Shown here in pieces: positions 22,505-29,784 of a stretch of DNA of 32,335 nucleotides. A program made the position numbers and the translations under genes. The first letter of the stretch is position 1, and each line of letters opens with the position of its first letter. The notes under the pieces were generated by a model that was given only the letters and a program-made list of their open reading frames with translations, had not been told where the DNA came from and made no database searches. Source of the DNA: JANYIP01 sp031394045 (GTDB lineage Bacteria; Actinomycetota; Actinomycetes; Prado026); assembly GCA_031394045.1 (NCBI GenBank), contig JANMWN010000121.1, forward strand, positions 1 to 32,335. The letters run 5' to 3'.

Positions 22505-22802
22505 ATGTGCTGCCTCTTGGTGATCCTGAGCCTGTTCGGCCCCCGGCTTCGCCTTCTTCATCACCTGGCTGACGACGCAGCGAGTCGCCCTCGCCTTCCA
22601 CAGTGGCTTCGCCGCGCCGCTGCTCGGCCTGATCTTCATGCCATGGACAGCGCTCGTGTACACGTACGCGTACGCCCCGGTGACCGGCGTGAGCACCCTC
22701 GGCTGGTTCTTCGTGGGCCTCGGTCTTCTCGCAGACCTGGGGTCGTACGCCGCAGGTCCGGCCCAGCGCGCCCGCGTGCGACCCAGTGCGGGTGCCGCGT
22801 AG
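22505..22802 (+). pseudogene. Frameshifted small membrane protein (about 98 aa if repaired)
   Basis: ATG at 22505 opens MCCLLVILSLFGP, the usual start of a conserved actinobacterial small membrane protein. After a run of five C (about 22540-22544) the homology moves to another frame: FAFFITWLTTQRVALAF, PLLGLIFMPWTALVYTYAY, TGVSTLGWFFVGLGLLADLGSYA, ending at TAG 22800-22802. Removing a single C restores an uninterrupted 98-codon gene with two or three membrane segments. A homopolymer indel of this type may be a real mutation or a sequencing error. Function of the family is unknown to me. Confidence 0.75.
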
Positions 22803-22849
22803 TAGACCTCGCTCTGCTCGCTGTGGTTCAGCCCCGCGGTCTGACGCGC

Positions 22850-23682
22850 ATGCCAGACTCGGCGGCACGCTCCCTTCCTGGTGACCCGGGCCGGTGCGCG
22901 ACGCCGTGCTGCAGTTCCTCGCTGACGCGCGCGAGCTTCCGCTGAGTGAACGAGTCGCGACCTTCGACAACGACGGCACGTTGTGGTGCGAGCGACCGGC
23001 CATCGTCCAGCTGGACTTCCTCGCGGCCGAGCTGCGGTCCGTGGCGGCTGCCGACCCATCAGTCCGGGATCGCGCGGAGTACTCAGCGGTTCTCGCCGGC
23101 GACCCAGCGGCCATGAGCGCATTGGGCCTCGAGCGGATCGCCTTCGCCCTCCTCGAGCTGTTCGTCGGGCAGGCACCGGGAGCCGATGCTCGAGCTGATC
23201 GACGAGCTGCGGGAGCTGGAGTTCACCGTCGCGCTGATGACTGGTGGCGGCACCGAGTTCGTCCGGGCGATCAGCCAGGACCTGTATGGCGTACCCCCGG
23301 AGCTGGTCGTGGGGACGTTGATCGACTACGACTTCGGGCGGCCGGCCGACGGCAGTCCGGGGCTGACGCGCACGGCCCAGCTGCAGAGCCCGGTCAACGA
23401 GGACACGGCCAAGATCTCGCTGAACCAGGGCCAGCTGGGCCGGCGCCCGATCATGGCTGCGGGGAACTCCGGTGGCGACCGGGAGATGCTGGAGTGGGCC
23501 AGTGTGGGGGATGGTCCGAACCTGGCGCTGCTCATCGACCACGACGACGCCGAGCGGGAGTTCCGCTACGTCAGTACGGCGCTGGTGTCACCAAGGACGA
23601 GCCGATCACCGACGTCGGCCACCGTCTCGGCTGGACCGTCGTCAGCATGGCCCGCGACTGGAGCACGATCTTCGTCCCGTAG
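22850..23682 (+). pseudogene. Broken HAD-family hydrolase
   Basis: Homology to an HAD phosphatase of the FDNDGTLW type runs through three segments. The first frame gives LPSW, then a TGA at 22882-22884 where an Arg codon is expected, then PGPVRDAVLQFLADA, ATFDNDGTLWCERP (motif I with both Asp) and LFVGQ. Near 23173 the frame shifts to HREPMLELIDELRELEF, LMTGGGTEFVR (motif II) and IMAAGNSGGDREMLEW (motif IV). Near 23577 it returns to the first frame for VGHRLGWTVVSMARDW and TIFVP. The catalytic residues are still encoded, but one nonsense codon and two frameshifts separate them. A possible original ATG at 22850 is itself in a different frame from the LPSW segment. The 5' limit is approximate. 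Confidence 0.82.
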
Positions 23683-23688
23683 CCGGGT

Positions 23689-24282
23689 CTAGCGGGTGAG
23701 CTCTCTGATGGCTCGGACGACCGCCGAGCGCAGGTCCTCGTGGGCGCCGACGCGGAACAGCGGTCCGCCCCCGTCGGTGAGCAGGATGTGCGCCATCGCA
23801 ACGCCGCGGACCGGCAACGGGGCCGGTGCCGCGAGTGCGTTCCTGAGCTGCTCCAGCTCGGCGCGCGACGCGGCCACCCGCTCTCGCTGGTGTGCCGTCG
23901 GGGCGGGATGCAGCGGGCCGGGCGCCGGCTGGGCGGCCAGCAGCCGGTCGAGGCTGCGACAGGCGTCACGGCGGGCGGCCGGCCCCGCCAGCTGCTGGGC
24001 GCGCAGTGCGAGCAGGGCGTGGTCCTCGGGGAGGGCGCCTTCGGCCAGGGCGTGGTCGAGCTCGTACGCGTGGAGGTGCGACCGCAGCCGTTCACCGATG
24101 CTGGCCGGACGCGCTGACACCCCGGTCCGCGGATCGACCAGGACGACGACCGGCCCCCGCGGCAACCGGATCCGGCCCCGATGGTCTTGGCGATAGTTCC
24201 GCGGCTCCGGCGTGCCCAGGGTGCTGGGCTCGCGCCGGGCGCGCCACGCGGGCGGGTACCAGGCTGACGGCACAACCACCAC
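23689..24282 (-). CDS. Hypothetical protein downstream of a sigma-factor gene pair
   Basis: A 197-residue protein not recognised as a known family. It is Arg/Ala-rich and largely helical, with a strand-like segment RIRLPRGPVVVLVDPRTG, a long helical middle (residues about 70-150) and a conserved-looking C-terminal block RGVAMAHILLTDGGGPLFR. No signal peptide or membrane segment is seen. AGGAG lies ten bases before the first of several consecutive GTG codons, so GTG at 24282 is a reasonable start. It follows the sigma/membrane-partner genes on the same strand after 72 bp and may belong to their operon. Confidence 0.65.
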   Translation of the reverse strand: MVVVPSAWYPPAWRARREPSTLGTPEPRNYRQDHRGRIRLPRGPVVVLVDPRTGVSARPASIGERLRSHLHAYELDHALAEGALPEDHALLALRAQQLAGPAARRDACRSLDRLLAAQPAPGPLHPAPTAHQRERVAASRAELEQLRNALAAPAPLPVRGVAMAHILLTDGGGPLFRVGAHEDLRSAVVRAIRELTR

Positions 24283-24354
24283 CCCCTGCCCGGCTCCTGT
24301 GCGTCGGGCGGCAACGAGACCTTGACGACGATACTCCCGTGCGCCGCTCGGGGG

Positions 24355-25176
24355 TCAGCCGAAGGTGAGGCCGTCGATGAACTCCTGGTTGCCCACCAGG
24401 GCCTGCGGGTCCTTGTCCAGGGTCCACGACCAGATCACGACCACGCCGGCACCCGGTACGTCGAGCAGGGTGTACGAGCCGCGCAGGCTCGGCGTGTAGG
24501 CGGCGTTCCACACGGCACCGCCAAAGGTCGGGGCCGCGGACTCGTTGTTCTTGCTGGCCGGGAGATCGACCCCCGGCTTGAGGTCGGCAGCCACCCGCCA
24601 GGCGGGACGGCCACCGACGCTGGTCGGGGTGATGCTGGTGTGTGTGAGGAAGGGGCGCTTGGACAGCCAGGTCGTCATCGAGCGGGCGGTCGTCCCGGCC
24701 GTCGCGTCGCGGCTCCACGTGTTGTCGTACCGCACCGGGACGGCCTTCTCGAACACCGTCACGCCGGTGTGGCCGGTGACATCGTTGCGGTAGTCCTCTG
24801 CCGCATCGTCGCCGAGGGCGATCGTCGCTCCCTCGAAGCTGGGCGGCACCGCAACGGTGACCGGAACCGGCAACGCCAGCCGGTAGAGACCCGGCCCCAG
24901 ACAGGTGATACCGGTGACGCTGCACTGCAGGTCGGTCGAGGGGGTCAGCGAGGCCAGGGGTGGAACGACCACGGCCCCGGTCCGCTGGTGCGCGACCACG
25001 GCGCCTCCCGCGACGATCGCCAGGGCGCCGACGACCACGACACTCAGGGCGGTGGCGACGGAGCGGCGATGCCGAGCCCGATGCAGCTGCCGCAGCGCGT
25101 TCGAGGGGTCGATGTCGCGCCCCGCGTGCCGGCGTGCGTCCGTCGCGGCGGCGTGGGCTAGCTCGTCGATGGTCAC
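24355..25176 (-). CDS. Single-pass membrane protein, putative anti-sigma partner
   Basis: A 273-residue protein with a basic cytoplasmic N-terminus (residues 1-40, including ARHRRSVATAL), one membrane segment (about 40-60) and an exported ~210-residue C-terminal domain with paired Cys (LQCSVTGITC). This layout matches membrane anti-sigma factors encoded behind SigE-type sigma genes. The HxxxCxxC zinc motif of the ZAS class is absent, so it would belong to a different class or be a sensor of another kind. The longer open frame upstream is the sigma gene in another frame. GTG at 25176 overlaps the sigma-factor stop by four bases (GTGA), the classical coupled arrangement. Confidence 0.75.
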   Translation of the reverse strand: MTIDELAHAAATDARRHAGRDIDPSNALRQLHRARHRRSVATALSVVVVGALAIVAGGAVVAHQRTGAVVVPPLASLTPSTDLQCSVTGITCLGPGLYRLALPVPVTVAVPPSFEGATIALGDDAAEDYRNDVTGHTGVTVFEKAVPVRYDNTWSRDATAGTTARSMTTWLSKRPFLTHTSITPTSVGGRPAWRVAADLKPGVDLPASKNNESAAPTFGGAVWNAAYTPSLRGSYTLLDVPGAGVVVIWSWTLDKDPQALVGNQEFIDGLTFG

Positions 25177-25730
25177 TCGGGCTCCTCTGGCGTGTGCAGG
25201 ATGCGTGCGGCAAGGGCAGCCCGTCCTCGGGACAGGTGCACCTTGACCGTTCCCTCGGCGCACCCCAGGGTGGCGGCGATGTCGGCTACGCCCAGGTCGT
25301 ACATGTAGTGCAGCGCCACGACCTGAGCCTGCCGACGCGAGAGCTGGCGGACCTCGCTCCAGAACTCCTCGTGCTCCTGCGCCAGCGGTTGGTGCTCCTC
25401 GCGCCGGGAGCCGAGGCGTAGCAACGCCCGCGCCTCGCCCGTGCGCCGCCGGAAGGTCGAGACGGACCGGTTGGCGCAGACCCTGCGTACCCACGCGGCC
25501 GGTACGTCGAGCCGGGACACGTCCTCCCACTGCCGGTACGCGGCCAGCATCGCCTCCTGCGCGATGTCGTCAGCGCTCGCCGAACCGGACAGGACTCGTG
25601 CGAAGGCGACGAGCGCGGGCATCTCGCGGCGGAAGAACGCATCGAAGGTCTCGTACGCCCGCAGCTCGACGACGTCAGCCCGGACGTCCTCCCCGGTCGT
25701 GTCCGCCGATGTCCCAGCCATACCTCCCAC
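25173..25730 (-). CDS. SigE-family (ECF-type) RNA polymerase sigma factor
   Basis: A 185-residue sigma-70 family protein with region 2 (about 27-95: FDAFFRREMPALVAFARVL, ADDIAQEAMLAAYRQW, RLDVPAAWVRRVCANRSV) and region 4 (about 125-178: VRQLSRRQAQVVALHYMYD, GVADIAATLGCAEGTVKVHLSRGRAAL, containing the helix-turn-helix). It lacks region 3, as ECF-type factors do. The GTG start at 25730 has GGAG four bases upstream; an in-frame ATG at 25721 follows GGGAGG directly. It is translationally coupled to the membrane protein at 24355-25176 and divergent from the PF10081 hydrolase gene. The signal it responds to is unknown. Confidence 0.9.
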   Translation of the reverse strand: MGGMAGTSADTTGEDVRADVVELRAYETFDAFFRREMPALVAFARVLSGSASADDIAQEAMLAAYRQWEDVSRLDVPAAWVRRVCANRSVSTFRRRTGEARALLRLGSRREEHQPLAQEHEEFWSEVRQLSRRQAQVVALHYMYDLGVADIAATLGCAEGTVKVHLSRGRAALAARILHTPEEPE

Positions 25731-25823
25731 TCGCTCCAGCCCTGCCGCAAGGTTTACACCGATCCCGGGAATTGTCGCCGGGTCGTAGCATGTGACCGAT
25801 CACCCGACGATCGAGGAGCCCCT

Positions 25824-27911
25824 TTGCACGCCGCCTCCGCCGCCCGTTTCGTGGGGCGCCTCGCCGCCGGCAGCGACGTCGCTGAGCACACTGCCGCACT
25901 GGTCTCCACCAGCTCGATCGGCACCAGCTTCATGCCGGGGCTGCTCCCACGAGGCGGGATCGACCAGGCCGTCGCCACCGGCATCGTGGCGGCGACGCAG
26001 TACGGGCTCGTGGTCACGTCGCAGTCCGGCTATGCGGCCCTGGCTCGCCGGCTGGTCCGCACCGACTCGGCCTCGGTCCCGGCCGGCCGCGCCAAGGTGT
26101 TCGCGGTCCAGGCGGCGGTCGGGCTAGGCGTCGCGGCGGTCGGCACAGTCATCGAGCGAGCGCTGCCCCCGGACCCGGCCGAGCCGATCAGGCGCGCCCT
26201 GGTGCGTACGTTGGGCCGCCGCGGCCAGCGAATCGGTCTTGCCGGCGTCGGTGTCGCGGCGGTGTCCGCCGCCGAGGCCGGGCTGGGGCGTGGCAACCGG
26301 GCGCTCCGGGTGCTCGCCTCCGGCGCTGGGCTGATCGCGGGCACCGCCCTTGCGGCGTACGAAATCCGCCGCTATCGCGAGATGGACGAGGCCGAGGAGA
26401 GCCGGCTCGCCAGGCCGGCCGACCCGATCACCGGACAGGTCCCCGGCGAGGTCCCCGGCACTGGCGCTGACAAGGGAGAGGCGGCGGGGGCGGTCGGCGC
26501 GCTTCCGCCGCTCGCGCGGTCGCTGGTCATCGGGGTGGCCGTCAGCGCCGGCCTGCAGGGTCTGGCCTACCTCGAGGGCGCGTTCGCTCGCGGGGTCTCT
26601 CGCGGCGTACGCACGGTCGCCCCCGAGGCCGGACCGCTCGCGCCGCTGATCGGGCATGTGGTGATGCTGGGCTCGACGGTGGCCGCGGTGCTGGCCGGCA
26701 TCGAGTACGTCGAGCGCGGGGCCGAGACCGGCGGATCTGCCATCGATGCGGCCTACACGCGGCCTCCCGACTGCCGGACCGTCAGCGGCGGCCCGGCCTC
26801 GGTGATCGACTGGCTGACGCTGTCCCGCGAGGGTGTCCGGTTCGTCAACATGGCCCTGCGCCCCGAGGAGATCGTCGAGGTGACAGGGGTGGCTCTCGAA
26901 CAGGTGTCGGCGCCGATCCGCGCCTTCGCCGGCCTGGCCAGCGCGGCCACGGTCGATGCCCGGGTCGACCTGGTGATGGAGGACCTCGAGCGGCTCGGCG
27001 CGTTCGAGCGCAGCGTCATCTGCGTCGCGTCACCGACCGGCAGCGGCTACGTCAACTACGTCGCGATCGAGTCCCTCGAGTACCTCACCCGTGGCGACTG
27101 CGCGACGGTGTCCCTGCAGTACTCGTTGCGGCCGTCGTTCCTCTCACTGGACCGGGTGTCGATGGGCCGCGAGCAGAACCGCGCGCTTTTCCACGCGTTG
27201 TCGTGGCGGATGCGTTCGATCCCCGAGGCGGAACGGCCCCGGCTGGTCGGCTTCGGCGAGTCGCTCGGTGCGCACACCATGCAGGACGCGTTCCTGCACG
27301 AGGGCGTACGCGGGCTGCACCGGGTGGGCATGGACCGCGCGCTGTTCCTCGGGACGCCGGCCGGGAGCAAGTGGGCCAAGGCCTGGCGGGTCGACCGCAC
27401 GCGTACAGACCCTGGTGGCGGGTCGGTCGAGCTGGCCTCGCACCGGGAGTGGCTCGACCTCGACCCCGTCCAGCGGGACGCGCACAAGTTCGTCCTCCTG
27501 TCCCACCACGAGGACCCGATCGCCCGGTTCGAGCCGGCGCTGGCGGTTCAGCAGCCCGGCTGGCTGGGCCCGGTCGAGCACCGGCCGCCGGGGGTCTCCA
27601 GCCGGGCGAGCTGGACCCCGCTGGTGTCGTTCGTGCTCACGCTGATCGACGTCAAGAACGCGATGGACGTGGTGCCGGGCATCTTCGTCGCCCACGGCCA
27701 CGACTACCGTGCGGACCTGGCCCGGATGGTCGCGGCGGCGTACGCCCTGCCGGTCGACGAGGCGGAGCTTGCGCGGATCGAGCTGGCCCTGCGCAGCCGC
27801 GAGGCAGTCTGGGCCGAGCGCCGGCTGGTCGCCGAGCAGCTGCAGCGCGCCAAGGAGGCCGTGCAGCGCCAGGTCGACGGCTGGGGCCTGGCCGTCCCCG
27901 CGACCGCCTAA
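25824..27911 (+). CDS. Large membrane alpha/beta hydrolase of the PF10081 type
   Basis: A 695-residue protein. Residues about 10-320 hold several hydrophobic segments separated by a Gly/Glu/Ala-rich loop (ITGQVPGEVPGTGADKGEA). Residues about 325-690 are the PF10081 alpha/beta-hydrolase domain, with REGVRFVNMALRPEEI, CVASPTGSGYVNYVAIESLEYL, the nucleophile elbow LVGFGESLGAHTMQ (Ser480), FLGTPAGSKWAKAW and the late SHHEDPIARFEP and FVAHGHDYRADLARMV segments that would supply acid and base. The TTG start has GAGGAG five bases upstream and is the only start well placed before the first hydrophobic region. Family members are actinobacterial envelope proteins of unclear substrate, probably lipid-active. 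It is divergent from the sigma-factor gene. Confidence 0.88.
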   Translation: MHAASAARFVGRLAAGSDVAEHTAALVSTSSIGTSFMPGLLPRGGIDQAVATGIVAATQYGLVVTSQSGYAALARRLVRTDSASVPAGRAKVFAVQAAVGLGVAAVGTVIERALPPDPAEPIRRALVRTLGRRGQRIGLAGVGVAAVSAAEAGLGRGNRALRVLASGAGLIAGTALAAYEIRRYREMDEAEESRLARPADPITGQVPGEVPGTGADKGEAAGAVGALPPLARSLVIGVAVSAGLQGLAYLEGAFARGVSRGVRTVAPEAGPLAPLIGHVVMLGSTVAAVLAGIEYVERGAETGGSAIDAAYTRPPDCRTVSGGPASVIDWLTLSREGVRFVNMALRPEEIVEVTGVALEQVSAPIRAFAGLASAATVDARVDLVMEDLERLGAFERSVICVASPTGSGYVNYVAIESLEYLTRGDCATVSLQYSLRPSFLSLDRVSMGREQNRALFHALSWRMRSIPEAERPRLVGFGESLGAHTMQDAFLHEGVRGLHRVGMDRALFLGTPAGSKWAKAWRVDRTRTDPGGGSVELASHREWLDLDPVQRDAHKFVLLSHHEDPIARFEPALAVQQPGWLGPVEHRPPGVSSRASWTPLVSFVLTLIDVKNAMDVVPGIFVAHGHDYRADLARMVAAAYALPVDEAELARIELALRSREAVWAERRLVAEQLQRAKEAVQRQVDGWGLAVPATA

Positions 27912-27978
27912 GGCGCGTGCTCGTGTCCGGGTGTACGTACGCCCCGACGCGCCCTGGCCCGGACCCGAGAGCTGTGCA

Positions 27979-28647
27979 CTAGGCGGGGCGGCCGGCGACG
28001 GCGCGGAAGCCGAAGCCGATGCCGTTCAGGGCCCAGTGGACTAGGATCGGCGCGAGCAGGCTGCCGCTGCGTCGTCTCAGCTCGCAGAAAACAACGCCGG
28101 CGGCACCGGTGGCCAGCACGTTCAGCAGCACCCACACCAGCCGGCCGAGGAAGCCGTCAGCCAGCATCGTCGGCACGCGTACCCCCGCAGAGCTGCCCAG
28201 CGTCGGCAGCACGTGCCAGAGACCGAAGAGCACCGACGAGACCACCGTAGCCACGACCGGCCCGTGGTCGCGCGAGAGCAACGCCCACAGCACGCCGCGG
28301 AACGCCACCTCCTCGAGGATGACGGTGCCAACGGGTACGTCGACGAGGGCGTTGAACAGGGTCGTACGGATGCCGGGCGCCGCCTCGGCAGCCGCCCGGG
28401 CGAAGGGAACGGCTAGCGCGAGCGCGTAGCCGGCGGTGATCAGGACGACCCCGGCGCCGCCCCAACGGATACCGCCGAGCAGGGCTCCGCGGCCGAGCCC
28501 GAGGTCCGTCCAGGACAGGCCTGCGGCGCGGCCGATCCCGAGCAGCAGCACCGCGACCAGCGGCGACACGAACAGGTGCGCCGATGGGGCCCAGGTGTTG
28601 TTCATCAGGTTGGTCACGACCAGAAGCAGCACCACCAGGACGATCAC
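27979..28647 (-). CDS. CPBP-family intramembrane glutamic protease
   Basis: A 222-residue protein with six or seven membrane segments. The CPBP/Abi motifs are complete: EEVAFRG with Glu112, Glu113 and Arg117; FGLWHV with His145; and HWALN with His204 and Asn208. The family includes Rce1-type CAAX proteases and bacterial members linked to peptide maturation or self-immunity. No bacteriocin or prenylated substrate gene was recognised nearby, so the target is unknown. The start ATG at 28647 begins at the first membrane segment and lacks an obvious ribosome site. About 268 bp without a recognisable gene separates it from the divergent aminopeptidase remnant, including a GC hairpin around 28864-28886. 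Confidence 0.9.
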   Translation of the reverse strand: MIVLVVLLLVVTNLMNNTWAPSAHLFVSPLVAVLLLGIGRAAGLSWTDLGLGRGALLGGIRWGGAGVVLITAGYALALAVPFARAAAEAAPGIRTTLFNALVDVPVGTVILEEVAFRGVLWALLSRDHGPVVATVVSSVLFGLWHVLPTLGSSAGVRVPTMLADGFLGRLVWVLLNVLATGAAGVVFCELRRRSGSLLAPILVHWALNGIGFGFRAVAGRPA

Positions 28648-28915
28648 AGCTGGACCACGCCCTCACTCGGCCGCGTTGCGCGCGACCTCGGCGGCCGAGT
28701 CACCAGCATCCGTGGCCAGCACCATGGTGGGTTCGGTAGCTCCCTGTCCTGCGCGGCGCACATGCCGACAATCCGGACCCTAGCAGCGAGCGATGGGCCC
28801 GGCCTGCTGGTGATCGCTCCGATGTCCGGGAGCCGACCGTCTTCGCTAGGGTGCAGCTCTGGACCCCGGCGGGGGCCGCCCCGGGGCTTATTCACCAGCC
28901 GACTTGGAGTGACCC

Positions 28916-29784
28916 GTGATCGCATTTCCTCTTGATGCTGACCCGACCCCTCCCTTCGTAGCCAGACCTCGGTCAGCGCCCGGGCGGGTGACGACCTGAG
29001 CGACGTCGACGCCCTCGCCGTGCCTGTACGGGCCGGTGGGCCGGTCCCGGCCGACCTTGGTGACGCGGCCGCGCTGGCTCGGTGTGGCTTCACCGGCGCC
29101 CTCGGCCAGACCCTGGTGGTCCCCACTGCGTCCGGCCCCGAGCTCGTCGCCGTCGGGGTCGGTGCGGCCGACGAGTTCGACCTGACCGCGCTGCGCGACG
29201 CGGCCGCCGAGCTCGCCCGCGCCGTACCCCAGCACTACCGGCTCGGCGTACGACTGTCGGACGTGTCCGTGCTTGCGGCCGGCGCCGCTGCCCAGGCCAT
29301 CGTCGAGGGCGTGCTGCTGGCCCGGTGGGCCTTCACCCTCCGCAAGAAGCAGCCGCCAAGGCTCGAGTCGCTGGTGCTGCTCGCGGCTGAGTCCGACCTC
29401 GCCGCGGCTGCCGAGGGTGCCCGACGCGGACACGTGGTCGCAGACGCCTGCAGCCTGAGCCGAGACCTGGCCAACTGCCCCGGCGGGATCATGTCGGCGG
29501 CCCGGATCGCCGACGTCGCGATCGAGGTGGGTGCCACTTCCGGTCTCACCGTCGAGGTGTTCGGCAAGGACGAACTGATCGAGATGGGCTGCGGAGGACT
29601 GCTCGGGGTCAACCTGGGCAGCGTCGAACCGCCGCTGCCCTGGGCGCACATCGACATCGCGGGTACGGCGCAGGCCGACGCTCCGAGGACGTGGCGCCCC
29701 AGGGGAGCGACCGGGTTCGGGACCAACCTGCTGATCGAGCTGGCGCTGAAGTTCTCGCCGGTCGGAGGTGGAAGCACGGCATGA
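28916..29784 (+). pseudogene. pepA: Leucyl aminopeptidase (M17) with frameshift and catalytic-domain deletion
   Basis: GTG at 28916 has GGAG six bases upstream and opens IAFPLDADPTPPF, but that frame stops soon after. Homology continues in another frame from about 28960 (SVSARAGDDLSDVDALAVPV). It then follows the M17 N-terminal domain to SRDLANCPGGIMSAARIADVA and GCGGLLGVNLGSVEPP. There the sequence jumps directly, in frame, to the extreme C-terminal signature WAHIDIAGTAQAD and RGATGFGTNLLIELAL. The intervening catalytic domain (about 170-190 residues with all metal ligands and NTDAEGR) is missing. The frame then runs to its natural stop, overlapping the transporter ATG. Its product cannot be an aminopeptidase. 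The tail still carries the ribosome site for the next gene. Confidence 0.88.

Noticed and set aside
28648..28915. Possible small gene or riboswitch before the aminopeptidase remnant
   Set aside because: Open frames are shadow-like. The GC hairpin around 28864-28886 has a 6-bp outer stem and a bulge, too little to name a regulatory RNA.
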